Source: Macrotis lagotis (Eukaryota > Chordata > Mammalia > Peramelemorphia > Peramelidae). From it: a stretch of DNA of 64,000 nt. Positions 20,163 to 31,572 of this stretch are shown here, one piece after another (within the stretch, counting starts at the first letter, position 1; the number at the start of each line of letters is the position of its first letter). The stretch lies in NCBI RefSeq assembly GCF_037893015.1, contig NC_133665.1, positions 21,551,207 to 21,615,206 on the forward strand, in the 5' to 3' direction. The notes below the pieces were generated by a model, which was given only the letters and a program-made list of their open reading frames with translations, did no database searches and was not told the origin of the DNA. Both the position numbers and the translations under genes were made by a program.

Positions 20163-21740
20163 ATAAAGGGATGTTTTTCACCTAAATAAGAGCTGAAAGA
20201 TCAAAGTAGGATGTGTAAACTCAATGAGGCAAGGCAAGGATTGGTTATATGCTTGCTGAAAGAAAGGATGAGGTAACACTTGGGGATAGGGAGGGATTGT
20301 TGACTACAAGTACACTTTATCTTTTTTTCTAGTCTGCTCTGTGAAACAAATTTCTACTGGGAAAGGTGAAAATCTTAAAATTTTCAAACCATCTTCTTCT
20401 CTGTATGAAAGACCTTACTGCTTTAGGAAGATAGCACCTGCTTAAGAATAAGCCATGTTGTTCAATGTCCTTGTCTGAAAGTTGACCAAAACAGCAGACT
20501 GAGAAGGTAACAAGAAGCAAGACAGGGAGGAAACTGGTGAAAATTACTGGTGAGAGTATCCAGCAACTGAAGGAGCAAAGATTCTTAAGTCTAGTAATAA
20601 AGTGTCTTTAATCAAGATAATAGGGTAGCAAATTACATTGGAGACTGTCTCAGCAACAGACTAATGTTCTTGGTTCCTATCCTTTTAGGAGAAGAGGAGA
20701 AAGTAGTTACATTAGTGAGATCTTGGTCCATTATGTCAGTTTAGTCCTTCTGTCCTGAATCCCAACAGAAGGCATAAGGACTTTAAGGGCTGCGTCTGGC
20801 TCAAACTAGCTTTGTTTACAAGGAAAGGTTCCAGAGTGGAAACTTAAGGGTAGGAATGCAAAGAAATTAACTAGAATTCTGATTTTTCTAGGATCATTAA
20901 GAGATAGAAGCAAGAAATATTACATTTGGTATTAATTTTCTGTCATTCCATTACCAAATTACATTAGCAATTTTCCATCAGGTTCATGAGAGGGAAGCAT
21001 GGAAAAATTAGTGTATCTACTGAAGAGGGGATTGTCTATTATGTTACACTTTCAGTGAGTTGACTGGTTTTGCTAACTTTTTTTCTACTTTACTCTTTTT
21101 TTAAAAAAGTATTTGTTATAAGGGATGACTGTCTGGAAAGGATAAGGGATAAAGGGAAATGAAGAAAATTAAATATATACATATATATCAATAACATTTT
21201 AATTATTAAATTTTTATAACTATCAAATTATAAAATTTAATTTAAAATATTCTTAGTGTCTCTGCTCCTTGATGCCCATAGAAACTTGATTTAATTTAAT
21301 CGGCCAAGAGCATCTGCTACAACAGATTTACATGCTCTTCCTCAAAACAGTTCTCAAATACTATCATTTGCTTTCTGGTCACACTAACTACAAAACAAAG
21401 AGAAACAGAACCTTGAACTAGGAAATGAATATCCAAGTGATATGCCCCAATTCTTAGATCTGGGCACTTTGCCCTCTATCAAGGAAGCAATATTGTCATA
21501 AAAATAACAGGCAGTAAGCAATTTTTGAATCCTCAGTAACTATCCCTACTTCCTTGAACAGAGAGGGAACACAAAGAATATTCAGTTGAAATAAATTTCC
21601 ATCAAAACCTAACAAATTGTTTGCAAATTTCTCATTTTAAGTAAGAAATAAGTCAGTGAACTTACAGTTGATAGAGCACTAACTAGACCGTGTTAATTCT
21701 TTACTTAATAAATTCCCATGTTTATTATATTATGAGTTAA
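20163..21740. other. Mostly unrecognised sequence right of the gap
   Basis: No thioredoxin exon 3 or other exon was recognised. A polypyrimidine-AG at about 20319-20332 is followed by sequence that does not encode thioredoxin in any frame. Around 21095-21170, 'gtatttgttataagggatga' resembles old L1 3' ends. AT-rich thereafter. Confidence 0.45.
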
Positions 21741-21750
21741 ACCATTTTTT

Positions 21751-21957
21751 CACCACCACACCCCTATTTGGAAATTATCTTTTTCTTTCTCAATTTCTTA
21801 TAAAACTTTATTTTGATCCCTCTTCTCCACTTTTTTGTGTACAGTTTTATGGCCTCTATTAGACTGGCAGGTCCTTAAGAGTGAGTTAGGGCTATGTTGT
21901 TTTTTATTTATATATCTCCTACACTTATCAGAGTAACTTGGACATAGTAACTACTCA
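21751..21957 (+). repeat. L2-derived direct repeat, unit 1
   Basis: About 90 percent identical to 23034-23237, sharing 'caccacacccctatttg', 'ggcctctattagactggc', 'ttagggctatgttgtttttt' and 'cagagtaacttggacatagt'. The end resembles the L2 3' tail. Similarity this high is unusual for independent L2 copies. Confidence 0.85.
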
Positions 21958-22179
21958 GTTGCTGGATTATATATAATATAATAAATATAATAAACATAAT
22001 AAAATATAACATAACAATATAATATAACATAATTAATGCAATATAATTAATAAATATCATAATAATATAATATTATTATATCCTACACAATATGATCTCT
22101 AACAACATTTCCCATTATATATTTCCACTTACTCCCATCTAATCAATATGGCCTTCTTGTTTCAGAAAATCCAAGGAAG

Positions 22180-22525
22180 ACTTTTCTGAACTGATACAAA
22201 GTGAAATGAGCAGAACTAAGATATCAGCTTAGTAATAGCAGTGTTGTAAAGATAAACAACTTTGAATGACTTAGTAATTGATCAGCACACTGTCTCACCA
22301 TGATTCCAAAAGACCCATGATGAAACATACTATCCACCTCCAGATAGAGAAATTGTAGACTTAGAGTACAGATTAGAGCATATTTTCTTCTCTCTTTCTT
22401 TTGTGTTTTTTAAAAAATGGTTAATGTGAGAATGTTTTGTATGAATATTCTTTTGTAATGAGTTTTTGTTGAGGGGTGGAGGGAAAGGGGAAAATCATAA
22501 CTGAAAAAAATTTAAATCTATGTGT
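22180..22525 (+). mobile_element. L1 3' end, sense
   Basis: 'gatacaaagtgaaatgagca', 'ttgaatgacttagtaattga', 'gacccatgatgaaacatact', 'ccagatagagaaattgtaga', then a T-rich then A-rich terminus. It sits between the two L2-derived direct repeats. Short GGAT/GATA repeats follow (22550-22600). Confidence 0.7.
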
Positions 22526-22619
22526 TTTAAAAATGAAAAATAGATGGAAGAGGGATGGATGGATGAATAGACAGAACAGATGATAGACAAGATAGATGCT
22601 TGTTAATCAAGTAACTGAT

Positions 22620-23033
22620 TCTCACCAGGATGACTATAATAACCTCCTAAATGATTTTCTTTTCTCCAATTCAACCTTCACGCTGCTGCCTGAATAATCT
22701 TTCTTTCTAACCATCTTGGGACTTTCAATCCTTGAAAACCTTCACTGCCTCCCTATTGCCTAATGAATAAGGTGAAAACACTAGTACAGCATTTAAAACT
22801 CACTATCTTGTTCCATCTATCTGCAGTCTTATCTGATTTTATTCCCCATCATAAATACTCTATATACCAGTCAAATTGATTACTCCTCGACATCTTCTTC
22901 TAGTTTCTCTTGTTTCTATTCTCTTGTTCACAACATCTCCTATAACCTCAATGGACTTTTTCTTTCCTCTCATAATTCAAGTGCCTTTTCTTCAACAAAT
23001 CTTTCTCTTCAGGAAAGTTTTTTCCCCGTTCTC
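22620..23033 (+). repeat. L2 LINE 3' coding fragment
   Basis: 'aataacctcctaaatgattt', 'ttgaaaaccttcactgcctc', 'cctattgcctaatgaataag', 'acatcttcttctagtttctc' follow L2 ORF2 and run into 23034-23237 as one L2 copy. The 89-codon ORF here is L2-derived. Confidence 0.7.
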
Positions 23034-23237
23034 TACCACCACACCCCTATTTGAAAATGATCTTTTTCTTTTTCAATTTCTTATAAAAATTTATTGTGAT
23101 CCCTCCTTTCTACTTTCTTGTGTACAGTCTTATGGCCTCTATTAGACTGGCTGGTCCTTAAGAGTTAGGGCTATGTTGTTTTTTTTATTTATTTACTCCT
23201 ACACCTATCAGAGTAACTTGGACATAGTCACTACTCA
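23034..23237 (+). repeat. L2-derived direct repeat, unit 2
   Basis: Partner of 21751-21957, about 1.28 kb away in the same orientation. This unit is continuous with a longer L2 body on its left, so it is probably the parent and 21751-21957 the duplicate. Confidence 0.85.
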
Positions 23238-23362
23238 AGAATTTGAAATACATTTTCAACAGGGCCTTACCAAAGTTACATGTAAATCTCCTCTGCTACC
23301 ATAATTTCCAAAGATAATTCCACATGTCTTTCTGTAACTCATTCTATGTTGATTAACCTAAG

Positions 23363-23366
<4 letters not shown>

Positions 23367-23397
<31 letters not shown>
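23367..23397. repeat. (TG)n microsatellite
   Basis: Uninterrupted TG dinucleotides, then an imperfect continuation with 'tgagcgtgcgtg'. Confidence 0.95.
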
Positions 23398-23400
<3 letters not shown>

Positions 23401-23970
23401 AGCGTGCGTGTTTGAGTGTGCATGAGGGCAGCAAAGACGACACTATAGAAGGGCCATAGATATGTGGAGGCATTTTATTTTTTAATCATTTTTCCTTGCC
23501 TAAAATGTCCTCCAAACTAGGAAATATTAGAAATACTGTTATCTCCATTATACAGAGAGTAACTTCCCAACCATAAGTCTATAGTTCCCATGTTAAATGG
23601 TTTAACACCCTTGCCTCAAACTTTACACAAGCAGTGTTCAATCTTTACAAAGGAAGGCCTGTCCTTCCAAATTACCTCACTATATCTCATTTTCCTCCAC
23701 TCAGTTTTCCTTGGGAACAATATAATTTGGTTTATTTTCCCCCATCCTAGAGTTTTATCTGAGAATCTCAAAAAATTGTTTCTAGATCTCTACAGATATG
23801 AACAAGAGTACTTCATTTCTTCTGCAAGCAATTAAAGCTAATATCAGATACAAGACAGCCTTTATTTTGCTCCATAGAAAAATCAAAATAAAATAAAGGA
23901 TTTAAACAACAAAACAGGAAAACATGAAGTTTGTCCTTTCTGTACAGAAGGACTCATAAGATAGTCAAGA

Positions 23971-24129
23971 GGGACAGCTAGGTGGTACAGTAGATAAAGC
24001 ACCAGCCCTGGAGTCAGGAGTACCTGGGTTCAAATCCAGTCTCAGACACTTAATAATTGCCTAGCTGTGTGGCCTTGGGCAAGCCACTTAACCCCATTTG
24101 CCTTACAAAAAACTAAAAAAAAAATAATA
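23971..24129 (+). mobile_element. Young marsupial SINE with 15-bp target-site duplication
   Basis: Exact ATAAGATAGTCAAGA at 23956-23970 and 24130-24144. Complete head, core and 'cttacaaaaaactaaaaaa' tail. Together with the nested copy at 13112-13260 it shows recent activity of this family. Confidence 0.94.
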
Positions 24130-24364
24130 ATAAGATAGTCAAGATACTTTCTTCATTTCTATTAAGTCCTTTTTGCCCAAGAATCTATTCAGATCTCCTG
24201 CCTTACAGTGATACCAATACAAAGTATATTTCCTGAAGAAAATACTCTTGGGATTGCTGGAGAAGCAATTGCTTTGCCTTCCCTGAATCTTTAAAACAAC
24301 TCAGGAGGCAAAATGTATGCCTTGTTCCTCCAAATCATTACTTAGTTTCTTGTTTCTCCTTCAA

Positions 24365-24503
24365 ATTTTTCTTTGGAGGTAATTGGGATTAAGTGATTTG
24401 CCCAGGGTCAAACGGCTAACAAGTAATCTGAGGTCAAACTTGGACTCAAGATCTCCTAACTCAGGATTGGTACTCTATCCTCTACACCATCTAGTTGCCC
24501 CAT
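24365..24503 (-). mobile_element. Older marsupial SINE, antisense
   Basis: 'taattgggattaagtgattt', 'gcccagggtcaaacggctaa', 'ctctacaccatctagttgcc'. Diverged. The 63-codon ORF overlapping it is spurious. Confidence 0.8.
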
Positions 24504-24509
24504 TTGTTT

Positions 24510-25490
24510 TCTGGAGGCAAGGTTTTGTTTTGTTCTTTTTTTTAAGTACAGAAATTTTCATCATTTCTCCATAAAGTTGGGAACTGTCAACACAAGTTCA
24601 CATTTCTGAGACCAAGAGACTTTACCCCTGTATCTATATGACTTCCCTCTCTAGGCCTGAGGTGCGGACATATGGCAGGGGGAAGGTCTGAGTAGGCTTT
24701 TTTTGGTCTATATCTTTCCTGAGAATCTCAGCTTTGTTCCCTTTCAAATGGTACAGTTGAGATCTAATAGCCAGACTTAAATAAATCAGACCTCACACTG
24801 AGATTACAAGAATCCAAAGGATCACAAACTAAATCTTTTCAACCTCCTTAATTCATCATCAATTAATTTGTCACCCAATCACATTTTTAAAATGTTTGAA
24901 CTTATCTAGAAGTCTTTCTAATTTAAAGTCCCAAACATGGCCTCATTCTTTTACCATGATAGTTCTCCAGATTTGAGTCTACTCTCTATATCAGTGGTTC
25001 TCAAAGGATGTCTTTCCTATATTCCCAAACCTCATGAATGTCTGCTCTTCCAGTCTTGGCTTCTAATAGTTCACAATAGCATCCAGTCCTTCCTCAGGAA
25101 GTTTTAGGGGAGTAAAGAAAGGAGGTGAGGATTAACAATATGGGAAGGTAAGGCAAAGAGATCCCAAGGAAAGGGGTTTGAAGGCAGGACTGCTGGGAAT
25201 TCTTTTTTTTTTTGGTCAGTGTATATTCCTCATAGTAAAGAATACTACACTATGAGAGAAAATGTGTATTTTTCATATATAATAGTATATAATCATATAT
25301 ATGGAATATTAAATACAGAAGAAAGTTTTTATTAAAAGGAAGACAACAAAAGAGAGATTCTTGAATGAGTACTCATTAAATAGAAGTTCTAAATAAATCT
25401 CAGCATCATAGTCTCATCCAAATAAAAAGTTTTCATCAATCTTATTTAACACTCTCAACTAATTAAGCTTCATGGCTTTAATTATTCTGG
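24510..25490. other. No recognised feature
   Basis: Unassigned sequence with a short T-run (25201-25214) and AT-rich patches near 25270-25310. No exon or named repeat found by eye. Confidence 0.45.
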
Positions 25491-25499
25491 TTAATTACT

Positions 25500-25740
25500 T
25501 CTGGATTATACAACTAATGCCTAATGCTGTCAAATAAAGTTCTCCACAATCTTCCTCCATCCTAACTCTTCAGACTTACTTAACATTATTCCCTTTTATT
25601 CACTATTCATTCTATTAGAACTAGTGAAAATCAATGCTCTCAGCTAATGTCTTCCAGTCAATGCAATGAATTCTTCCTTCTTTTCAGTCTCACTCTCCAT
25701 GTCTACCTCTGTTTATCCTATCTATGTGACCTTATTTCTC
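25500..25740 (+). repeat. L2-like fragment followed by a CT-rich tract
   Basis: 'aaagttctccacaatcttcc', 'cattctattagaactagtga', then 'tgcaatgaattcttccttct', in L2 order but very diverged. A pyrimidine-rich tract (25735-25830) follows and creates the Ser/Phe-rich ORFs there. Confidence 0.45.
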
Positions 25741-25881
25741 ATCTTCCTTTCCCTCTCCCTCTCTCTTCTATGTTTTCTCTCAGTTTATCTTCCCCTTCAT
25801 TTCCTTCCTTTCTTTTTCTCCCATTCTAGCTTCTTTTTATTCTTGTTGATGTTGTTCAGCTCTCCCAACATACCAATCACT

Positions 25882-26015
25882 CTCTCTTTTTTTTTTTTGG
25901 TTTTTGTAAGGCAATGGAGTTAAGTGACTTGACCAAGGTCACACAGCCAAGTAATTATTAAATATCTAAGACCAGATTTGAACTCAGTGCTCTATGTACT
26001 GTACCCCAGTATACC
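25882..26015 (-). mobile_element. Marsupial SINE, antisense, internally shortened
   Basis: T-run, 'ggtttttgtaaggcaatgga', 'cttgaccaaggtcacacagc', 'accagatttgaactcagtgc', with the segment normally between 'actcag' and 'gtgctctat' deleted. Confidence 0.8.
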
Positions 26016-26734
26016 TATGCAATTCATGTAGTTTCTTAGTATAGGCAAGATAATATCCTCAGTTTTCCTTCTTTTTACCCCCTCCATTTTCCTCCATTTG
26101 CAAGCCCCATTTTTAGGCATATTTGCCCTCTAGACATAATATACTCACCTAGGAGATAGGGGGACTACATCAGAACTTATTATATATGGTAATAGTGGAA
26201 ACAGAGAGGTAATGATAGAAGCAGGTGTTGCCACTCTGTCTCCACATACAATCTCCAGCCAACCATTTCAGAAGTAGCTGCAAGGGAATAGGAGTGAATG
26301 TGTTGGATTTTTTGTTTGTTTGTTTTTGATGGGGGTACTTTAGGGAATCAGGAAGGAGCCAGAGAACTAGCACATGCTAGTTTTTGCAAGACTAGCCTCA
26401 ATACTATAAACAGAGCAGTGTGGAAAGAGACAGTGAGTGGTCAAAGTGAAGACCTGTTGGGGATATACTTTTAGATTGAGTGATGATGGAGTTCCTAAAA
26501 TAGGAACTGTCATGAGAGAGAATGTGAATGCAGCAAGAGAATGTAGAATCTGAGTGCTTGAGTTCCCAGTGGCATTTTAGAAATGACTAGGGCTCCTACT
26601 CCTGCACTGGAATTATGATGTTTTGCATAGAGATAGGGATGAATGTCTAATTGGTTGCTAGTGTCCCCATGACAGATTTGCCAGTATAGAATAATGATGA
26701 AATTTTAAAAATCACATTTTTTTCTAGGATAATT

Positions 26735-26875
26735 TATCTTCCTTGTTAGAATGGAAGCTCCCTGGGAAGAGGTGATGGTTTCATTCTTCATTTTTACATC
26801 CCTAACACCTAGTATGGTGTCTGGCACATAGTAGGTGCTTATTATCTATTAATTGATTGATGGATTGGTGGGAAA
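26735..26875 (+). repeat. L2 3' tail
   Basis: 'gaatggaagctccctgggaa', 'cctagtatggtgtctggcac', 'atagtaggtgcttattatct', then ATTGATT repeats typical of the L2 terminus. Confidence 0.75.
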
Positions 26876-26999
26876 GCACATGTCTTATTTTCTCTTTCTG
26901 AAAGAGATTGCCCAGTGAATCACTGATCAACTTAATTCTAGCTCAGCATCACCCCCAACCCCATCTATGAAATCCTCAGTCAAAAATAATCTTTTCTTT

Positions 27000-27650
27000 T
27001 TGAATTCCCCTGACTTTTTGTTTATATTCATCTCATGGTACCTCTTTTGTATTATGGTTATTTCTGTATTTATATTCCCATTCTAAACTGTAACCTCTTT
27101 GAAGACAGGGACTGTGTCTCATTCATCCTTATATCTCAGTTTTATCTAGCACAGTGTCTTGCCCATAGTAGTCATTCACTCATTTGTGATTGAATATCCT
27201 TTTTCAGCTCTAATTAAACTAGCTACTTACTTTCCCAGAAATGACTTGCACTTCTCCATCTTTTCATGTTGGCTTATTTCATTCCCTCTTCTTGGAATTC
27301 ATTCTTCAGCTCTATCTCCATTTCTTGAAATCCTTATGCATCCTTCAAGGTTCTTTTAATACACCAGCTCTTCCATCATACTCTTTTGAGATTTTCTCAG
27401 CTGAAAAGAAATTTTCACTCAGAATTCTTATAGTTTCTTGTTTATCTCTTAGCCACATATATTGCCTTGGATTATTTATATAATTATATTTTCCTTTGAA
27501 GTTACTTGTGTAAAAGTCTCTCCCCTATCAGACTACAAGTTCTTTGAAGGCAAGCACTACAATCTACTCATGTTTATATTTCTCATGGTGTCTAGCATAC
27601 TGTATTACATATGGTAGGCATTCAATAAATATTTGAAAGACTAGATAAAT
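27000..27650 (+). repeat. Two L2 3' copies in series
   Basis: The first ends at about 27185 ('ttgaagacagggactgtgtc', 'cagtgtcttgcccatagtag'). The second runs 27190-27650 ('tttttcagctctaattaaac', 'gcatccttcaaggttctttt', 'catggtgtctagcatactgt', 'aataaatatttgaaagac'). The ORFs at 27159-27483 lie within them. Confidence 0.7.
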
Positions 27651-28009
27651 GAATGGCCTTGAAAATGGCTTTTATCTTTTTTTGTCTTGTTTAGATGCTT
27701 CTGCATGTGAGTTATTTTGTTTCATTGTACATGATGCCACAAACCATAGTCATTGTGACACAAATATAGATTTTGTAAGGAGCCAAACACACTGGGTGCA
27801 ATTGTTATTTGCAAATTGTATGGTTCCTTTTTCTTCATCTGCAAGCTCAAAAATGCAACCTTTTGCATTCACCCATGAATTTCACCTAATAGAGACAATC
27901 ACTGTGCAGCCATGATTAACATGTCAATAAAAGATGACATGGTCCTCCTGTCAGTTTAAAAAAAAATTCTTGTAAGACCCTATTAGACTATCTCTTTTGT
28001 TTAAATTTT

Positions 28010-28356
28010 ATTTTTAAATTATGGAATAAAAAAAAGCATTTCAACCACATGGTATAATAAAAAAGATGATTGCACATGGAACTGCATATCTCTTATATTC
28101 AACTTACAATCCCTTTAATATATAATAAAGTTATAATATATAATAATATATATAATATATATATTATATATATTATATATATAATATATAATAATTATAT
28201 ATATAATGATATAATATACTAGCTATTCCTTTTAATATATAATATATAATTAAGAGATAATAAAGTTTAATATATAATCCATTTAATATATATAATCAAT
28301 TTTTTCCTTCCCCTCCTCCCTGCTCTGGGGATAGTTATCATTAGAAACAAAGATGG

Positions 28357-28399
<43 letters not shown>

Positions 28400-28600
28400 T
28401 TGTTGTGTATAAAATCAATATATACATAATACTTTTTATTAATTCTTTCTCTACATCTTTCCTCATGCACTTTACAGTTAATTTGGGTATTTATAATAGT
28501 CAAAATAACTAATTCATTCAAAGTTGCTCTTAAAACAATATTGCTATTACAGTATACAATATTTTCTTGGTTCTACTCATTTCATTCTTCATTATTTTGT
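28010..28600 (-). mobile_element. L1 3' UTR, antisense, expanded by simple repeats
   Basis: Same blocks as 7281-7735: 'aaaaaaagcatttcaaccac', 'gattgcacatggaactgcat', 'cattcaaagttgctcttaaa', 'acaatattgctattacagta'. It is interrupted by an AT-rich satellite-like stretch (28115-28300) and a (TG)n run (28357-28398). Confidence 0.7.
28357..28398. repeat. (TG)n microsatellite
   Basis: About 21 uninterrupted units inside the antisense L1 3' UTR. Confidence 0.95.
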
Positions 28601-28619
28601 TTTTCTCCGTCATATCTCT

Positions 28620-29182
28620 TCAATATATATTGATTTCTCTCCCTGATATACCCATTTTCTTGTTAATATCCAGCAACTTGAGCACTGATCTCCAAAACCT
28701 CCTACAGGACTTTCCTTCTCTACAGACCCAGGCAAAGAACAAGGAATGGATCCCACCCCCTCGGGTATCACTAGTATCTGAGATAGGAGCAATATAGGGG
28801 TGGACTAGGACCAACTTCTACTGTCCCACTGTGTTAAAAATAGATCTTGTTTCAATCCCCCTGACTACCACCTCCCTCTTCTAATCAGAATAATAAGTTT
28901 ACAAGTAGTCAGCAAAAAGGGACAGCAGCAGGAAGTAAGATAGTAAAGGGAAACCTGGAAGTTAAGTATAAACTGTCACCAAATCAAAAGAGCATAATTT
29001 ACAAATTGTGTTATTATATATTATTCAAAATTCACATCCCAGTCATATGTGCTGAATCAGCAGAAACCATCTGGGTGTTGCTGTCAGGGTTCTGATCCTG
29101 TGATATGTAAATTCCAGACAGATTCCTGAGGTTCTCAGTTCCAGACCAGCAGGACAGCAAAAATGTAATGATAACTTTAAGG
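28620..29182. other. No recognised feature
   Basis: Sequence of more balanced composition with no repeat that I can name. Short ORFs on both strands have no domain or splice support. Confidence 0.45.
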
Positions 29183-29193
29183 TGACATGGATA

Positions 29194-29349
29194 GGGGAGG
29201 CTAGATGGCGCAGTGGGTAGAGCACTGGCCTTGCAGTCAGGAGTACCTGGGTTCAAATCTGACCTCAGACACTTAATAATAATTACCTAGCTCTGTGGCC
29301 TTGGGCAAGCCACTTAACCCCCTTTGTCTTGCAAAACCTAAAAAAAAAA
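29194..29349 (+). mobile_element. Young marsupial SINE with 11-bp target-site duplication
   Basis: Exact TGACATGGATA at 29183-29193 and 29350-29360 flanks a complete copy. 'taataataatt' shows a small internal triplet expansion. Confidence 0.93.
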
Positions 29350-29519
29350 TGACATGGATATATTAACTTTAAAGTTTTTACCAATAACTTTGAGATGATT
29401 TGGATATGTAAATGAACTAAACCCAAGATAGTATGAATAAGAGTTAATCTATTCTCCCCCCCCCCAAAAAACTGATAAAATAAGTTCTCAAACTCCTGCT
29501 TCCCTCCTCACCCTCTTTA

Positions 29520-29685
29520 TTTTTTTTATTTTTTATTTTTAGCTTTTGCAAGGCAATGGGGTTAAGTGGCTTGCCCAAGGCCACACAGCTAGGTAATTAT
29601 TAAGTGTCTGAGGCCAGATTTGAACTCAGGAACTCCTGACTCCAGGGCCGGTGCTCTATCCACTGTACCACCTAGCTGCCCCCTT
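29520..29685 (-). mobile_element. Marsupial SINE, antisense
   Basis: Long T-rich tail, 'agcttttgcaaggcaatggg', 'gcttgcccaaggccacacag', ending 'cacctagctgcccc'. 'tctttatt' on both sides suggests a target-site duplication. Confidence 0.9.
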
Positions 29686-30284
29686 CTCTTTATTTTCCAT
29701 TAGTGTTCCCAACTCTATTTACTCCATGGTTACATAAATGATATTCTCTGCCTCCCTGATCTCTCCATCCTCTTCTCCACATTATTTGTCTTTCTTCAAC
29801 CATCTCATCCCCTGTCCCCATTCAGTCAACTCTGTACCCCATTTCGATAACTGTCTCCTACTGTGTTTTTGCTCCAACACCCTCTGTGTTTAATTAAAGT
29901 AAAATTGCCATCCTGTGGTCATTTCTGGCAAGCATCAAAAGAAGAGCATGCATTAATTTCATAATTTCACAAAATAATGTTCAGTTAATTCATTTACAAT
30001 TGTAAAATTTTCAGTGTGAACATTTACATCTCAGAAATTACTAAAAAAAGTGCAACTTAATTTATTGTTTTATTAATTGTCTAGACTTAAAAATGTTATT
30101 AAATTTTAAAATATGAGTGCACACATGCTTTTTCCCCCCGGAGAACACAATTGTTAACCATTTCCCAGCATATCTCTCCATATTGCTCTATAAGCATTGT
30201 TGGAACTCAGCAAGAGGGTAGTAGAAGACTCAGGGAATGAAGTAATTACACTAGTAGTCTCATGAATGTAGAATAACTTCTCTA

Positions 30285-30400
30285 ATAATTGGAATTTATA
30301 TAACAATTTAAGGTTCGCAAAGTGTTTTTATGTCTTTTATCTCATTTGAGCCTCCCAATGTCTCTGGATGAGAGGAAGGGGCTAAAGGAAGAGAGGTTGG
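30285..30400 (+). repeat. MIR/CORE-SINE-like fragment
   Basis: 'ttatataacaatttaaggtt', 'cgcaaagtgtttttatgtct', 'tttatctcatttgagcctcc' is the start of a common mammalian CORE-SINE/L2-tail pattern, truncated at the right where the 5S-like block begins. Confidence 0.5.
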
Positions 30401-30417
30401 TCACATACCAACTAAAA

Positions 30418-30527
30418 TCTGTAGTCATATCATCCCTAATTTCATCTGATCTCAGAAGGTGATTGATTAGATTCTGGTTAGTAAATAAGTGGAAGGACAC
30501 CTGCTAATACCAGGTGTTATTTTTTTA
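30418..30527 (+). pseudogene. 5S ribosomal RNA pseudogene / 5S-derived repeat
   Basis: Aligns by eye to vertebrate 5S rRNA along almost its whole length. 'gtagtcatatcatccct' corresponds to the 5' strand of helix I and loop A. 'tctgatctcagaag' corresponds to 'tctgatctcggaag'. 'ctggttagta' is an exact match. 'aataccaggtg' corresponds to 'aataccgggtg'. The block ends in a T-run like a pol III terminator. About ten bases are missing after 'ccct', and the internal promoter C-box is degraded, so it is unlikely to be transcribed. A tRNA-type SINE starts immediately after it. Confidence 0.82.
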
Positions 30528-30705
30528 AGTGTGGTGTAATGGATAGAGTTAGAGTTGGCATCAGGAATACCTAGGTTTGGATCCTGCCAAACACTTGCCA
30601 ACTGTGTGACTCTGGACAACCATACTGAGTCTGTTTTTTCTTTTGTAAAATAAGGTAGTTGGAGGTGATGATCTCTACAGTCTCTCAGTTCTAAATACAT
30701 GACAC
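30528..30705 (+). mobile_element. Old marsupial SINE directly abutting the 5S-like block
   Basis: 'gtggtgtaatggatagagtt', 'ggcatcaggaatacctaggt', 'ccaactgtgtgactctggac', 'ttctttt' then 'gtaaaataaggtagttggag'. The 134-codon minus-strand ORF covering 30467-30871 is antisense to the 5S-like block and this SINE and is not a gene. Confidence 0.75.
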
Positions 30706-31114
30706 TCTGTACTTTTAAATGAGCTCTGAAGGGGAGAGTGCCATACAATAACATTCCCACCATATAATAACATTCCCGATAACAATGTCTCTCAGGCAGA
30801 GGCAAAAAAGCCAGAGAAGATCCCAAAGTGAATGGTATTCCTCTGAGAGTAAGTCTGTGTCTAATGAACACAGGAAAAACTAAATAATATCAATCATAAT
30901 ATTCTTGCTAGAGAACAAAGAAAAAATGAAATTATAGCTAGATGAAAAGATGCTTTAGAGGTACTTAAAGAGATGATTAAGGGTAGAGTTGATTTTAATG
31001 TCTAAAGGCAAGAAGATGTCATCATTTATGGATCACTTGATCTTCTCAACAGATGAGAAGGAAGAGAAATTCCAAGAACTTGCTATGATCCCTTAAATTA
31101 AATTAATATATATT

Positions 31115-31350
31115 TTTGTTATTTAGACATTTTTCAGTTATATCCTTCTCTTTGTGACTTCTTTTAGGGTTTTCTTGACAAACATACTGGAGTAATATGC
31201 CAGTTCCTTCTGCAATTCGTTATATAGATGAGGAAACTAAGCAACATGGTTAAGTAATTTGCCCATGGTCACCCTGCTAGTAAGTGTCTGAGGAGGGATT
31301 TGAACGAAGATCGTCCTAATTCCAGGGCAGGCACTCTATCCACTGTGCTA
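31115..31350 (-). mobile_element. Long-form marsupial SINE, antisense
   Basis: 'ttctctttgtgacttctttt', 'agggttttcttgacaaacat', 'agatgaggaaactaagcaac', 'actctatccactgtgct'. Confidence 0.82.
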
Positions 31351-31479
31351 TATATAAATATTTATACATAACAAAATATTTATTTTGTCATTCAATGCAT
31401 ATTGAAGTCATTGGGAGATATCACAATATATATTTTAATGCCTACCAGTGACTCAAATGTAAAAATGGACATGGGGAGG

Positions 31480-31572
31480 ATATATAAACATACATATGCA
31501 TACACATACATTTATAGTATATATGCGTATATGTATATATATATATACACATACTTACATACATATATATTA
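31480..31572. repeat. TATACA-type microsatellite
   Basis: TATA/CATA-rich simple repeat. It gives spurious Tyr/Ile-rich ORFs. Confidence 0.85.

Noticed and set aside
20319-20520. Polypyrimidine-AG followed by a minus-strand 63-codon ORF right of the gap
   Set aside because: The plus-strand frames after the AG do not resemble any thioredoxin exon, and the ORF has no family features.
25825-25870. Possible thioredoxin exon 3 (a frame reading 'LFILVDVV' after 'ttctag')
   Set aside because: Low-complexity pyrimidine-rich sequence. The conserved start of exon 3 is missing, there is a stop in the acceptor frame, and there is no donor at the right place.
30467-30871. 134-codon minus-strand ORF, among the longest in the window
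   Set aside because: It is antisense to the 5S-like pseudogene and an old SINE, has no domain signature, and shows no splice or promoter context.
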